DNA of 64,000 bases from Desulfoscipio geothermicus (GCA_016841645.1 JAENYS010000008.1:1-64000); one strand, 5' to 3'; shown: positions 53,532 through 63,089, counted from the stretch's first letter. Notes: generated by a model from the letters alone, not told the origin. Numbers and translations are program-made.

Positions 53532-54518
53532 TTATTTCACCCCCAGAGCGAGGGAAAGATGGTGCAAATTTTCCTCCATAATGGTCAAGTAATCTTTGCC
53601 GTCCTGTCTTTCCTCGGGAGTAATACCACCCAAAGGGTTCAGCACCAGTATTTCGGCACCCGCTTCACGTGCAATCACTTCGGATACCCGCGGGCTGACC
53701 AGCGATTCAAAAAAGATATACTTGACGCCGGCCTGCCGTGCCTTTTCAATAATCTCCGTCATGCGTGCAGGGCTGGGATCCGCTTCCGGAGAAATACCCC
53801 GGATAGCCACCTGTTCCAAGTTATACCGGTGGGCCAGATAGCCAAATGCTGCATGAGAAACAATAAATTTGCGCATGGCAGACCCGTCCAACGTTTCCGC
53901 ATACATTTTATCCAAATCGTTTAACCGTTCCTTATATTGCCGGGCATTGTCACTATAGTAAGCAGTATTATCCGGGTCTGCCTTTTGCATACCCTGAAGT
54001 ATGTTATCCACCATCAAACAGGCATTGTGAGGATCCAACCAGATATGCGGGTCGGTGTTCGTATCATGCACATGCTCGTCGTCTTGGAAATCAGCGTCCC
54101 CATCATGAGTGTGGATGCCGGTATCCGATTGTGTATCCACCGGAAGCAGTTCAATACCTGCACTGCAATCCACCTGTACCGGACCACCATCTTTAATACC
54201 GCTCAGCATCTTTTGAGCCCAGGTTTCCATACCCGCACCGTTATAAATAAGCACATCAGCCTGCTGTAAATTAACCATATCCTTTGGTGACGGCTCCCAT
54301 TCATGTGGTTCCACTCCGTCAGGCACCAATTGCACTACCCTGGCCTTATCACCGCATATTTGGGCGGCAAAATCATAAACCGGATAGATAGTTGCGTAAA
54401 CCAACACATCATCTTGGACCGGCCCCGTTGCTTCCTGATCGGAAGTACCGGAACAGCCTGTTAACGCAATACAAATTAATAACAAGATCAATCCTAGTAA
54501 AACAGTTGCTTTACGCAC
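53532..54518 (-). CDS. znuA: Zinc-binding lipoprotein
   Basis: A 328-residue cluster A-1 binding protein. The lipobox LTGC places the lipid on Cys22. The metal ligands include EPHEWEP, HAAFGYLAHRY and the C-terminal YLTIMEEN region. A His/Asp-rich loop (residues about 140-165, with HTHDGD, DDEHVHD) is typical of zinc-specific members. It is a substrate for LspA encoded at 33482. It is three bases from the upstream regulator. Confidence 0.95.
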   Translation of the reverse strand: MRKATVLLGLILLLICIALTGCSGTSDQEATGPVQDDVLVYATIYPVYDFAAQICGDKARVVQLVPDGVEPHEWEPSPKDMVNLQQADVLIYNGAGMETWAQKMLSGIKDGGPVQVDCSAGIELLPVDTQSDTGIHTHDGDADFQDDEHVHDTNTDPHIWLDPHNACLMVDNILQGMQKADPDNTAYYSDNARQYKERLNDLDKMYAETLDGSAMRKFIVSHAAFGYLAHRYNLEQVAIRGISPEADPSPARMTEIIEKARQAGVKYIFFESLVSPRVSEVIAREAGAEILVLNPLGGITPEERQDGKDYLTIMEENLHHLSLALGVK

Positions 54519-54521
54519 TAT

Positions 54522-54953
54522 CTACTCCTCCTTTTTCGAACACCTGGCGCAATAGCCAAATATCTCAAAATTATGCCTGGCAATAGCAAAATTTTTGTCC
54601 CTTATTTGCTGTTGATCTATATAATCCAAAGGACAAAAATCCACTTCCTCGGAACAACCACATTTAAGGCAGATTAAATGATGCCGGTGACCGCCATCTT
54701 CCACCAGTTTATACCTGCCTATGCCATCACCGAAATCCGTTCTATCCAACATATTCAACTGTTCCAGTACGCCGACATTACGATAAACGGTATCCACACT
54801 CAAGTTGGGGAAACGAGCCGATATTTTACCGTGGATATCATCCACCGTCATATGCCTGTTCTCCTGCGCCATAACATTGACAATTTCCTGACGCTGGGGG
54901 GTTATTTTATAACCATGTTCCTTTAGCTTAACAATAATGTCCTGCACACTCAA
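54522..54953 (-). CDS. zur: Fur-family zinc regulator (Zur-like)
   Basis: A 143-residue Fur-type repressor. The winged helix (DTVYRNVGVLEQLNML, about residues 55-70) is followed by the dimer domain with HRHHLICLKCG and GYCARC, giving two CXXC structural zinc pairs. Zur rather than Fur or PerR is inferred from its position as the first gene of the zinc operon. The start is TTG at 54953, after AGGAGTGATA. It probably controls its own operon. Confidence 0.88.
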   Translation of the reverse strand: MSVQDIIVKLKEHGYKITPQRQEIVNVMAQENRHMTVDDIHGKISARFPNLSVDTVYRNVGVLEQLNMLDRTDFGDGIGRYKLVEDGGHRHHLICLKCGCSEEVDFCPLDYIDQQQIRDKNFAIARHNFEIFGYCARCSKKEE

Positions 54954-54999
54954 AACAGTATCACTCCTAAACAGGAATTATTCTTAATAAACTAAAAAT

Positions 55000-55028
55000 A
55001 CAATACTTCACTCTGCTTGATTTGTCAA
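55000..55028 (-). promoter_or_regulatory. Promoter of the zinc uptake operon
   Basis: TTGACA (55023-55028) and TATTGT (55000-55005) on the minus strand are 17 bases apart. A/T-rich dyad-like sequence GAATAATTC follows between the -10 and the zur start, where a Fur-family operator would act. No perfect Zur box was seen. Confidence 0.75.
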
Positions 55029-55105
55029 GTCAATGACTCATATTCATAAGTAATAGTATTTACTAATTTGAATGATTAGAAGTTATAATAAACAAAAACA
55101 AAGAA

Positions 55106-55136
55106 AGATAACCCCCAACATATAGTAGGGTTATCT
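55106..55136 (-). terminator. Terminator of the 55168 gene
   Basis: AGATAACCC (55106-55114) pairs with GGGTTATCT (55128-55136). TTCTTTG follows on the minus strand. Confidence 0.75.
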
Positions 55137-55167
55137 TATACGCAAATTAAAAGTTATATTATAATGA

Positions 55168-55503
55168 TTAGGAAAGCATAAACTGCTGGTCATCTACAAG
55201 TTTCAAAACATGTGCTGCGGCAATCATTTTGGCATTTAAAACATCCGGAGTTTGGATTCTGGCAAGTTCAACCTGTTCTTTCACGGTAACCCCTTCATTG
55301 GCGCTTTTAAAAATTTCATCACTTAATGTAAACCGGGACTCGTCATACTGCGCAAAGCTAATTGCTGAAGAAAAAACATCACGCAACAAAATATTTTCCA
55401 TTTGGGGGTCAAAATCCGGTAAAAAAACGCTGTTTCCACGGTAAATTTCAATTAACGCGGCCAGTAAATAACGCGCATCTTTATTTTTCTCGATATTATC
55501 CAT
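55168..55503 (-). CDS. Unknown small soluble protein
   Basis: A 111-residue, acidic, mostly helical protein with no recognised domain. The start chosen is ATG 55503, because AAAGGAGATAGCTGG lies immediately before it; a longer frame from 55524 would run through that site. Own terminator downstream. It lies between the lipoprotein gene and the zinc operon, in the same direction as both. Confidence 0.65.
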   Translation of the reverse strand: MDNIEKNKDARYLLAALIEIYRGNSVFLPDFDPQMENILLRDVFSSAISFAQYDESRFTLSDEIFKSANEGVTVKEQVELARIQTPDVLNAKMIAAAHVLKLVDDQQFMLS

Positions 55504-55567
55504 CCAGCTATCTCCTTTATCCAAACTATATTATATTTTATTATACACAAAAAATTAAAGTTTTGCC

Positions 55568-56506
55568 TTAATTAATGCCTAACTCCTTAATACAATTTTT
55601 TCTGTAATCTTCAACTTCAGCTGTTAGTCTATAATTGTTCTGTTCCGCTGTGTCAAGTAAGCCTTGAATTATTTTAGTTAATTTACTTGGTATGCTTTCA
55701 GCCAGGACCTTAGCATAGCTTGACTTAGCTTCGAACGACATTGTTTTATCATCATAACTGAAAAGAGGCGTGTTGTTGGTGCCTAATAAACAAAATTGAA
55801 CATAAAGTCCATAAAGTTTTTGCACATCAGAAAACTTGGCCGAAGCATCGTACGTATTAATAAACTTTTCCTGGTTAAGCGCTCTGGTTAAAACTTCATC
55901 CCAACCAATAACCAGCGCGGCATCCTTAGCAGGGGGATTATCGGATTCTACCGACATAATATCAATATATGCTTTGATATCCGGCGTCACCAAAGTAGTA
56001 TAGTCCCGATATTGTTGATAGTCAATAATCGGGTAAAACATTCCCTCGGCCGTATCAACTTTAAAACCTGCGTCTTTAGTTTGGGTCAGTAACTGCTTTA
56101 ACTCCTGATCTTGTACAGCATTAACATCGTTTATATCAATACCGTTTTTATATGCATCAAAAAACTTTTGTGCTATAGAAGCACTATAAAACTTGGTTTC
56201 AAACTCGGGTAAATAGTCTTGCTGGGCTTTTTCCATTTTTATAACCATTTGCGAAGCGTTTTCCGGAGTAAGCTTGGTAATGTTATTATCCACATATTTA
56301 ATTATTTCTGCAATATCATCATTGTTTTCCAATAATGCGTTGAACTCACTCATCAATGCTTTTTGTGCTTTGCTTTCCTGATCGATAATCTGGCTTTGTC
56401 CCGACTTGTCACCACCCGTATCTGCTTGTTTGGTTGCAGAACAACCTATTAATGTTAAAATGATGCACATAATTATTACTACTAGTAATAAAACCTTTCT
56501 TATCAA
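55568..56506 (-). CDS. Unknown lipoprotein
   Basis: A 312-residue secreted lipoprotein. The signal sequence ends at LIGC, with Cys22 as the lipid-bearing residue. The rest is charged and helical (about residues 40-310) with no known motif. It is probably exposed on the outer face of the membrane. The gene stands 44 bases before the 55168 gene. Confidence 0.75.
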   Translation of the reverse strand: MIRKVLLLVVIIMCIILTLIGCSATKQADTGGDKSGQSQIIDQESKAQKALMSEFNALLENNDDIAEIIKYVDNNITKLTPENASQMVIKMEKAQQDYLPEFETKFYSASIAQKFFDAYKNGIDINDVNAVQDQELKQLLTQTKDAGFKVDTAEGMFYPIIDYQQYRDYTTLVTPDIKAYIDIMSVESDNPPAKDAALVIGWDEVLTRALNQEKFINTYDASAKFSDVQKLYGLYVQFCLLGTNNTPLFSYDDKTMSFEAKSSYAKVLAESIPSKLTKIIQGLLDTAEQNNYRLTAEVEDYRKNCIKELGIN

Positions 56507-56689
56507 CGTAGTAAATCCCTCCGTTTCAAATTCTTAGCCGGCACCAGGTACATATTATGACCACCAAATGAATATCACTGCACCCGTGCTTGCTTTAAGA
56601 ATTTGACTGAAACTAAAAGATGATTGTTCCCCCAAAACTGAAAATCCACAAACTACCTAGAGCATTGATTTACTACGAAGCATTTGAAA

Positions 56690-58126
56690 CTAAGAAATTG
56701 ATGAGCTGCCCATGCGCAGCACAAAAGCTTCTGCTTCCGCTTTGGTCTTGACCTTGCCCTCAACCTGGGCATCTACCAGCGACTCCAGCACCCGGCGCAC
56801 CAGGGGGGAGGGTTTGATACCCAGCAGGGCACACACTTCATGGCCGTTCAGCAACCTTTGCGAATATGCAATAATATCATGCTCATTAAAGTATCTCTGT
56901 AGCATATCTTGGATAAATGCCGCATAAGCCTCGGCTTCTTGTTCCCGGCCGGCGGCCAGCCGGCTGGAACGTATGTCCGCCAAAGACAACAGCAGCAATC
57001 CTGGAGCTTCTTCCCCGGCCCGCTTAAAAAACCGGCGCACGGCCACCGGGGTCGGGGGAGCAATTTTGTAAAGAAACAGCGGGTCCATATGCCCACCCAC
57101 CAGTGCAGCCAATACTTCTTTTTCGCAACCACTCAACTTAAGCCTTTCCGCAACCGCCCGTGCCACGGGCACCCCGGCCGGGTGATGCCCGTAAAAGGTG
57201 TATTTGCCGTTCCCCGCGTAACTACGAGTAAATTGTTTACCCACATCATGCAGTAAACAAGCCATTTTAAATACAGGTAAACGGGTTCTTGAACGGGTGA
57301 TGAAACCATTAAGATACTCTGCAATTTTATCGTTAAGACCACCGGTGCTTTGCCAAAGAACTTCAAACTGCTCCAGTGTTTTCAAACTGTGTTCCCAGGC
57401 ATCATCCACGTGATAACCACCCTGGTCCAGTTCTTTTAAAGGTTTAATTTCCGGTAGTATTTGCTCCAACAGCTCAACTTCTCTATCCATCCGCCTGATT
57501 ACCGGCGCAGCCCGCAGTTCAAAAATCGCATTTAACTCATCCCGCACACGCTCACCTGCGCAGCCGGCCACAGGCCGACTGGAATGCCTGATTATTTCCA
57601 TAGTACGGGGCTCAATGGAAAACCCCAGCCTGGCCGCCAAACGAAAGGCACGCAGCGCCCGCAGGGGATCGTCATCAATAATATCCGGCCCGCAGGCCCG
57701 GATTAAGCCTGCCCGCAGATCGGCCAGGCCTCCCAGTGGATCAATAACCTTATCTTCTTTGAGCTCCCCATTCAGGTAACCGGATAAAGGCAAGGCCAAA
57801 GCATTTATAGTAAAATCCCTTTGTTTTAAGTTACCGGCCAGAGTACCCTCGGCTACCACGTCGATATCCACCTGAATTTTACCGCCACCTGCCGGCACCA
57901 CCAGCCGGTACAGCCCGCGCCCCTCATCCAGAATAACCAGCGTACCGTTTAACCTGCGGGTCACCGCTTGCCAATCAGGCACGGGCATGGCCAGCACCTC
58001 CACAAGCAGGTCTATGTCCCCGGGTGACCGGCCCAACAGCCGGTCCCGCAAACAGCCACCCACAATATACACCCGGCTGCCTGAAGCAGCGGTAACTTCG
58101 TTAATATATTTTAGTAATTTTTTCAT
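56690..58126 (-). CDS. cca: CCA-adding tRNA nucleotidyltransferase with HD domain
   Basis: A 478-residue class II CCA-adding or poly(A)-polymerase-like enzyme. The nucleotidyltransferase motif is GGCLRDRLLGRSPGDIDLLVE (shortened here to its ends), followed by QRDFTINALALPL and DPLRALRAFRLAARLGF. A C-terminal HD domain (LLHDVGKQ, near residue 295) adds a phosphohydrolase-type site. The start is the ATG at 58126, six bases after GTGGAG; a GTG four codons earlier lies on that site. It matures or repairs tRNA 3' ends. Confidence 0.93.
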   Translation of the reverse strand: MKKLLKYINEVTAASGSRVYIVGGCLRDRLLGRSPGDIDLLVEVLAMPVPDWQAVTRRLNGTLVILDEGRGLYRLVVPAGGGKIQVDIDVVAEGTLAGNLKQRDFTINALALPLSGYLNGELKEDKVIDPLGGLADLRAGLIRACGPDIIDDDPLRALRAFRLAARLGFSIEPRTMEIIRHSSRPVAGCAGERVRDELNAIFELRAAPVIRRMDREVELLEQILPEIKPLKELDQGGYHVDDAWEHSLKTLEQFEVLWQSTGGLNDKIAEYLNGFITRSRTRLPVFKMACLLHDVGKQFTRSYAGNGKYTFYGHHPAGVPVARAVAERLKLSGCEKEVLAALVGGHMDPLFLYKIAPPTPVAVRRFFKRAGEEAPGLLLLSLADIRSSRLAAGREQEAEAYAAFIQDMLQRYFNEHDIIAYSQRLLNGHEVCALLGIKPSPLVRRVLESLVDAQVEGKVKTKAEAEAFVLRMGSSSIS

Positions 58127-58173
58127 TTTAATCTCCACTATTGCATGCCGTGTATTGTAAAAAGAAGTTTTTA

Positions 58174-59364
58174 TTAGAATAACGTGTATTCTTTTGCTTG
58201 GTTAATTTCTTTGCTCCACCTGCGGTAGTCTTTTAACTTCCAGGCACCTCCGCCGGCCAGCTCGATGATACCGCAAACCGGGTTGCTGCACAGCAGGCAA
58301 GCCCCATCGCAGTTCACCGGATGAAAAACACTGCCCTGTCTTATATATAGGGGTACATCCGCCCCCTCACAGTTTCTGGTGGTCATGAACTCCCGGTTTA
58401 AACCACGCACCAGGCCACCGGCCGATTCATATTCCATGCACAGAGCAAATCCCACCCCATGCTGCCGGCAGATATCTGCCATCATCTGAAAGAGCAGCCG
58501 CCGGAAGTTGATATTAGCATGCCACTGGCCATCCAGATTTTCCGTATACAGCTCCTTATATAAGCGGGGGATGCTGCTGTTGATGCCCGCAAGATGTGCT
58601 ATCAAAGAAGGCCTGATCTTTTGCGGAATGTCCATACAACTAGTGATAATATGGTCCGCTCCTGCATTAACCGCCATGCCCACCAGTTTTTGCAAGTGTT
58701 TTTTATCATCAGTGATACCGGGGATAATAGGGTCAATGCGGCATACAGCAAATTTACCGGCCTGTTTTAGCAGGATTAAATTATCCAACAGCTTTTCCGT
58801 AGAGGCACCGCCGGGCACCAGGCGCCTGCGCAGATCCTCATCCGGAGTAATGATGGACACCTGCCCGAAGGAGTGGGTCTGTTTTTCCATTAACCTGAGC
58901 GCCTCATCCGTAACCACGTTTTTAGTAATAAATTCAATGGGCAGGTTGCGGTCCACAAAAACCTTGATTAACTTTTCAGACAGCCGGTACTTAATATTCA
59001 GGGGCTGAAAAGGATCCGTCACCGGGGACAGATAACCGCAGCAGGCTAATTCCAGACCGTCAAGCTGGCGAGCTACCTCAAGATGAAAATCTTCGAAAAC
59101 AGTAACTATTTTTTGACTGTTGTACAGATTGAAATAACCCCACATAGCATGGGCGTAGCAAAATGAACAGTTATGGGTGCACCCGTTGTACGGGTTAACC
59201 AGCATCCGCTCTGCAGTACACTCCCGCTTACCCGGCCACCATCCATGCAGTTCCTTGGACGATTTGACTACGATATGCTTTTGTGGCAAATCCACCAGCG
59301 GAAACACTTTGATTACCTTGCCAAACTTCAGGCTAACCTGTTTGTTCCGGTCTTCCTGTCGCAT
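58174..59364 (-). CDS. Radical SAM protein (Rv2578c/SPL-like) with extra C-terminal cysteines
   Basis: A 396-residue radical SAM protein. The cluster motif GCTHNCSFCYAH lies near residues 61-72, and the surrounding sequence resembles the Rv2578c/spore-photoproduct-lyase-like group. At the C-terminus NCDGACLLCSNPVCG adds four closely spaced cysteines, which may bind a second cluster. The start is ATG 59364, after AGGAGGGTTGAC; nine codons further upstream there is another possible ATG. Substrate unknown; it does not carry the SPL cysteine signature clearly. Confidence 0.8.
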   Translation of the reverse strand: MRQEDRNKQVSLKFGKVIKVFPLVDLPQKHIVVKSSKELHGWWPGKRECTAERMLVNPYNGCTHNCSFCYAHAMWGYFNLYNSQKIVTVFEDFHLEVARQLDGLELACCGYLSPVTDPFQPLNIKYRLSEKLIKVFVDRNLPIEFITKNVVTDEALRLMEKQTHSFGQVSIITPDEDLRRRLVPGGASTEKLLDNLILLKQAGKFAVCRIDPIIPGITDDKKHLQKLVGMAVNAGADHIITSCMDIPQKIRPSLIAHLAGINSSIPRLYKELYTENLDGQWHANINFRRLLFQMMADICRQHGVGFALCMEYESAGGLVRGLNREFMTTRNCEGADVPLYIRQGSVFHPVNCDGACLLCSNPVCGIIELAGGGAWKLKDYRRWSKEINQAKEYTLF

Positions 59365-59503
59365 GTCAACCCTCCTACCGCAAGGCAGCACAACTATTAA
59401 TAAAAAACCTTGAAACTATTCTAATTAAAGCACCCGCCGCCCTTGCGTAAGAATCAATAATGAAATTTTCATCTTATCAGATACTAATGCCCTAACTGAC
59501 AAT

Positions 59504-60529
59504 TTAGTGGTACACTAAAGCCATTGTGTCTGATCCCAGATTCAAAGTATACTGACTACCGCGCAAACCAGGTGTTACATTGACCCCGCGCAGGTTAATA
59601 AAATCACCGTGTCTAACACCCCGCAGCGCGTCATTGATCCGGCTCCAGCAGTTCCCCCGGGCCTCGATATAACAAAAGTTATGTGTGCCGCAGGTACCGT
59701 CGCAAATATCAATAATCATCAGATCATTGTTCCGGTAAATATTGGTGGCCACTCCCACTATATTTACCTTTTGACCCAAGTATTTATTACCATTAACCAG
59801 TTTAACATAGCCCTCGCTGGCATATTTGTCCGGAGTACGATAAGCCTTAAACCGATTAAATCCATCCTTACGCAGTACCAGGTAGTTAAAATCCACATCG
59901 TTTTTATGCTGCGCCCCGTATCTTTCCAAGACTTGTATGGAAGCCGGTTTCCACCACGACTCGCAAGCGTGACTCCAACAAGCACAGCGCTGCTGCAATC
60001 CGGGATACTTCTTCCACGGATAAGCGCATGGGGCAAAAGCGCTGGCCAAATTAGCGGATTTAAGCTGCCAGTGCAAATCAGCAATCCTCCGGGACATGAC
60101 TTCCGTAGCCGGTTCTATAATAGCCAGGCTGCCGTCATCCGCAGTCATCTCCAGTGCAAATTCAACAAGTGCCAGTGCCGATGCCGTGTCATACAGTTCG
60201 TATTCGTTAATTACATGAGAAGAGACCACCAGGTTGTAGTCTCCCCTGCCCAGCACGCACCGGAGCCGGGCACTTTCTTTTTCCAGGCAGCCACAAACAG
60301 AACGGCAGACCCAGACAGGAATGGATATATGCTGTAGTACCAGCCAGCTTTTAATGTTTGCCGCAGCAAAATCAAGATATTCCTGGCGGCGATCTAATAA
60401 GGCTATTTCAACACTCAAATCATGCATACCTGTAACTGAAAATAAAATATCGTAAAAATAAAGCACAGCCAGGGACACTGTGCCCGGGCCGGTGCCAATA
60501 TCCAGCAACCTTAACTGTTTGGGCAGCAC
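59504..60529 (-). CDS. Rsm22-like methyltransferase, N-terminally short
   Basis: A 341-residue class I methyltransferase. The SAM loop LLDIGTGPGTVSLA lies at residues 8-21, and EPATEVMSRRI near 135 and the Cys-rich CAYPWKKYPGLQQRCACW near 175 are features of Rsm22-type (small ribosomal subunit) methyltransferases. The usual N-terminal helical part of about 60-100 residues is missing, and a stop codon precedes the GTG start at 60529. An extra C-terminal part (about 235-341; RPDKYASEG-like onwards, IDICDGTCG) looks like an OB-fold region. It could be 5'-truncated. Confidence 0.65.
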   Translation of the reverse strand: MLPKQLRLLDIGTGPGTVSLAVLYFYDILFSVTGMHDLSVEIALLDRRQEYLDFAAANIKSWLVLQHISIPVWVCRSVCGCLEKESARLRCVLGRGDYNLVVSSHVINEYELYDTASALALVEFALEMTADDGSLAIIEPATEVMSRRIADLHWQLKSANLASAFAPCAYPWKKYPGLQQRCACWSHACESWWKPASIQVLERYGAQHKNDVDFNYLVLRKDGFNRFKAYRTPDKYASEGYVKLVNGNKYLGQKVNIVGVATNIYRNNDLMIIDICDGTCGTHNFCYIEARGNCWSRINDALRGVRHGDFINLRGVNVTPGLRGSQYTLNLGSDTMALVYH

Positions 60530-60694
60530 CCCGCCTTAAATAAGGATACAATGAGGCTAAGGGGAAAAATTTTCAAAAACCCTAAGCAGTTGGACAAAGT
60601 AATTTCATTTGTAATATTGCAACTAACTATGAAAAAATTATATTATTTGACTAATCAATCCAATAAACAAACAAAAAATAATAAGGAGGAAACC

Positions 60695-62875
60695 ATGGCT
60701 CCAGTTGATTTAGATTTATTTTTAGATGAAAGCGGGTTATTTAATGACATAACATCAAACGACCGGCGCAGCTCGCTGGTGGGTGGTTTACTAACCCCGG
60801 GCGGTACGCTAACCGAAGAACAGGCAAAAAATATTTTATTAACCGCCTGCCAGACGTCCGGCATAAACTGGTCCGGACGGGGAACGCTGCACGCCAATAA
60901 ATTGCCCCGCGATAAGTTCCCCATAATGGCCCTGTCCGTTGCCCGGCAGCTAACAGCCAGGCAGGTTATAATATTTATTATTGAAAACACGGAAAGGCTG
61001 CAAATTGTCGACCCAAACATAACTTACTTAAACATGCTGGCGGAGGGTATCACCCAACTCTTCAGCACCCTGAATGCCCGGTATGAGCAGATCAGCCTTT
61101 CCATTGAGGCTGCTATACGCATGGTAGAGGATAAACAGCACCCCGGTTCATTAACGGACATCAAATCAGAGGAATACACAACCCGCCTGCAGGAACGTTT
61201 GCACTGGGCGTGGCTGCGACGGGGAATAACCGATGGCAGCAGCAAATGGCACATGAATAACTTTATTATAGGATCGGCCAGAGATGAAAACAGGCTAATG
61301 CTGGCGGATGTACTATGCCATGCCTGGTTTTGCAGAAACACAAAGTTTTCGGGTGACCAGCGTATAGAACTGCAGACACTACTCGATGAACATGGTTATG
61401 TATATACCGTGCTGGAGCACGGCACCATTAGTGCCATAGAAAGACTGATGGCTGCCGGGGACCTGAGCGAAGCCTTTTACGAGATTTGCACCTCACTGCT
61501 GCAGGAGCAAAGGTTCAACAACCGGCGCACCGCCGAAAAGCTGTACAAAATCCTGCCACAATTAGTTAACCGTCTTGTGGAACTGCCGACTGCCGGACGT
61601 AATTACCAACTGAATACGATTAAAGGTAGAATTAATTATATAATCAATGTGGACAAGCAGTATAACCAAGCCCTGTTTTTACTGTACCTGCTCAATACCC
61701 ATTTATTGCGCCCCCTTAAAGACTCACCCGCAGCCGCGCTGGAAGAAACTTCAATTGAGCTGATGAAACTGGAGATTTCCTCAGCAGTGCTGGCTATTGC
61801 CAACCACAGGGGCTGTATTAACAAGGCGGAGCAACTCATCCATGAGATTAAACAAATTATCCCCAAGCTGGCCGGTCAATGGGAAAACTTTCGGCACATT
61901 ATAGAATTTTTATTTTACGAGTCAGTGCATCTCAATAATTGCTATGACTTTAACAAAACCATTAAACTAATGGATACGTTGGAGAAATTTTATAACGATA
62001 CAATTGAGCTCTACCCCATCGCCCTGCCTGAAATATTTCCGGAAAACCTCAAATCCGATCTTAAAGGCAAGATACTGGGCAACAGATTACAGGCCTATAT
62101 GTTTAAAGGCAGACTGGACCCTGCCTACTACGGACCGGCTCGCAGCGAATCCGACGCGGCACTCACGGAATTTACCGGCTTCAATGACCGTTCCCGGCAT
62201 TATATGTATCGATGCCAAATAGAAACAGACGCCGGCAGCTTAATAGCGGCACAGCACTACCTGGCCCAAGGGGTTGATAAAAAACAGCAGGTGCTTGACC
62301 TGCCGGAAATTGCCGCAGCCCTGGCCGGTGATCAACACAGGGAATATGACTTCGGCCTGATGCAATACGCCCGCTTGATGGCAGCAGCAGCAAATGCCGG
62401 TCAACAAGATCTGGCCGCTACAATGGAGCAAGCCTGGCAAAAAAACGATCTGGACAACCACCCAGTGCTGCAGGGTGATTTTAAAGACCACCCGGTGGAG
62501 ATAATTACCTGGAAAAAGGGCAGCTACTACCTGGCCACCGGCAGTATCAAGGCCGGGCTGGACTGGCACAACCGCTCCCTGGAAATCTGCTTTTATGATA
62601 AAGATAACTTGACCCTGCAAACCATCGGCCTGGGGGTACTAGCGGAACAAGCCGGACACCTGGCCGTGGCCGGTGATAAATACAGGAAAGAGTATAAAAA
62701 CGCTGTAAAAGAAGCTTTAAACAAACACCGGGAGATTTTCAGCCAGCCCGGCCTGCCCCAAGCTATGGTTGATTATTTCACCGACTGGCCCCCAGTGCTG
62801 GAACAGGCCCTCCAGCATCAGGATGAGGAAACCGCCGCTGGACTGCTAAACCTGGCGCACCGGGTGCCGTTTTAA
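60695..62875 (+). CDS. DUF3800 protein with long helical-repeat C-terminus
   Basis: A 726-residue protein. The N-terminal part (about residues 1-255) is DUF3800: LFLDESG with its conserved acidic pair at the start and NRLMLADVLCHAWF at the end, the layout of an RNase H-like fold. The rest (about 270-726) is a series of helix pairs rich in Leu/Ala/Gln resembling TPR repeats, and includes EQAGHLAVAGDKYRKEY near the end. The start is ATG 60695, with AAGGAGG five bases before it. DUF3800 proteins often lie in defence islands, and here it neighbours a CRISPR-type HEPN gene. Function unknown. Confidence 0.8.
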   Translation: MAPVDLDLFLDESGLFNDITSNDRRSSLVGGLLTPGGTLTEEQAKNILLTACQTSGINWSGRGTLHANKLPRDKFPIMALSVARQLTARQVIIFIIENTERLQIVDPNITYLNMLAEGITQLFSTLNARYEQISLSIEAAIRMVEDKQHPGSLTDIKSEEYTTRLQERLHWAWLRRGITDGSSKWHMNNFIIGSARDENRLMLADVLCHAWFCRNTKFSGDQRIELQTLLDEHGYVYTVLEHGTISAIERLMAAGDLSEAFYEICTSLLQEQRFNNRRTAEKLYKILPQLVNRLVELPTAGRNYQLNTIKGRINYIINVDKQYNQALFLLYLLNTHLLRPLKDSPAAALEETSIELMKLEISSAVLAIANHRGCINKAEQLIHEIKQIIPKLAGQWENFRHIIEFLFYESVHLNNCYDFNKTIKLMDTLEKFYNDTIELYPIALPEIFPENLKSDLKGKILGNRLQAYMFKGRLDPAYYGPARSESDAALTEFTGFNDRSRHYMYRCQIETDAGSLIAAQHYLAQGVDKKQQVLDLPEIAAALAGDQHREYDFGLMQYARLMAAAANAGQQDLAATMEQAWQKNDLDNHPVLQGDFKDHPVEIITWKKGSYYLATGSIKAGLDWHNRSLEICFYDKDNLTLQTIGLGVLAEQAGHLAVAGDKYRKEYKNAVKEALNKHREIFSQPGLPQAMVDYFTDWPPVLEQALQHQDEETAAGLLNLAHRVPF

Positions 62876-62908
62876 AACTGCGATGTCAAACACAAAGGAA
62901 GTGGTCAA

Positions 62909-62998
62909 ATGCCTAAAACAACAGATGATATAAATAAAATCATTAAGACATGTATTTCTATCCTTGCTCCAAAAGACATCACTGTCCATAAACTATAG
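62909..62998 (+). pseudogene. Nucleotidyltransferase N-terminal stub
   Basis: A 29-codon frame begins MPKTTDDINKIIKTCISILA and ends ITVHKL, exactly where minimal nucleotidyltransferases have the strand leading to the GSRARG motif. AAAGGAAGTGG precedes it. It looks like the start of an MNT-type gene cut short. It directly follows the DUF3800 gene. Confidence 0.4.
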
Positions 62999-63060
62999 AA
63001 TACCAGTTTTGACTAAGACACGGGGACGTTTCGTTTGTATTCTCTTAAGCCTGATAAATT

Positions 63061-63089
63061 AAATCCCGGTATGTAGTATGCCGGGATTT
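63061..63089. terminator. Hairpin between the DUF3800 gene and the HEPN gene
   Basis: AAATCCCGG (63061-63069) pairs with CCGGGATTT (63081-63089). T and A runs flank both sides, so it could work for either strand. Some distance before the convergent HEPN gene end. Confidence 0.6.
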
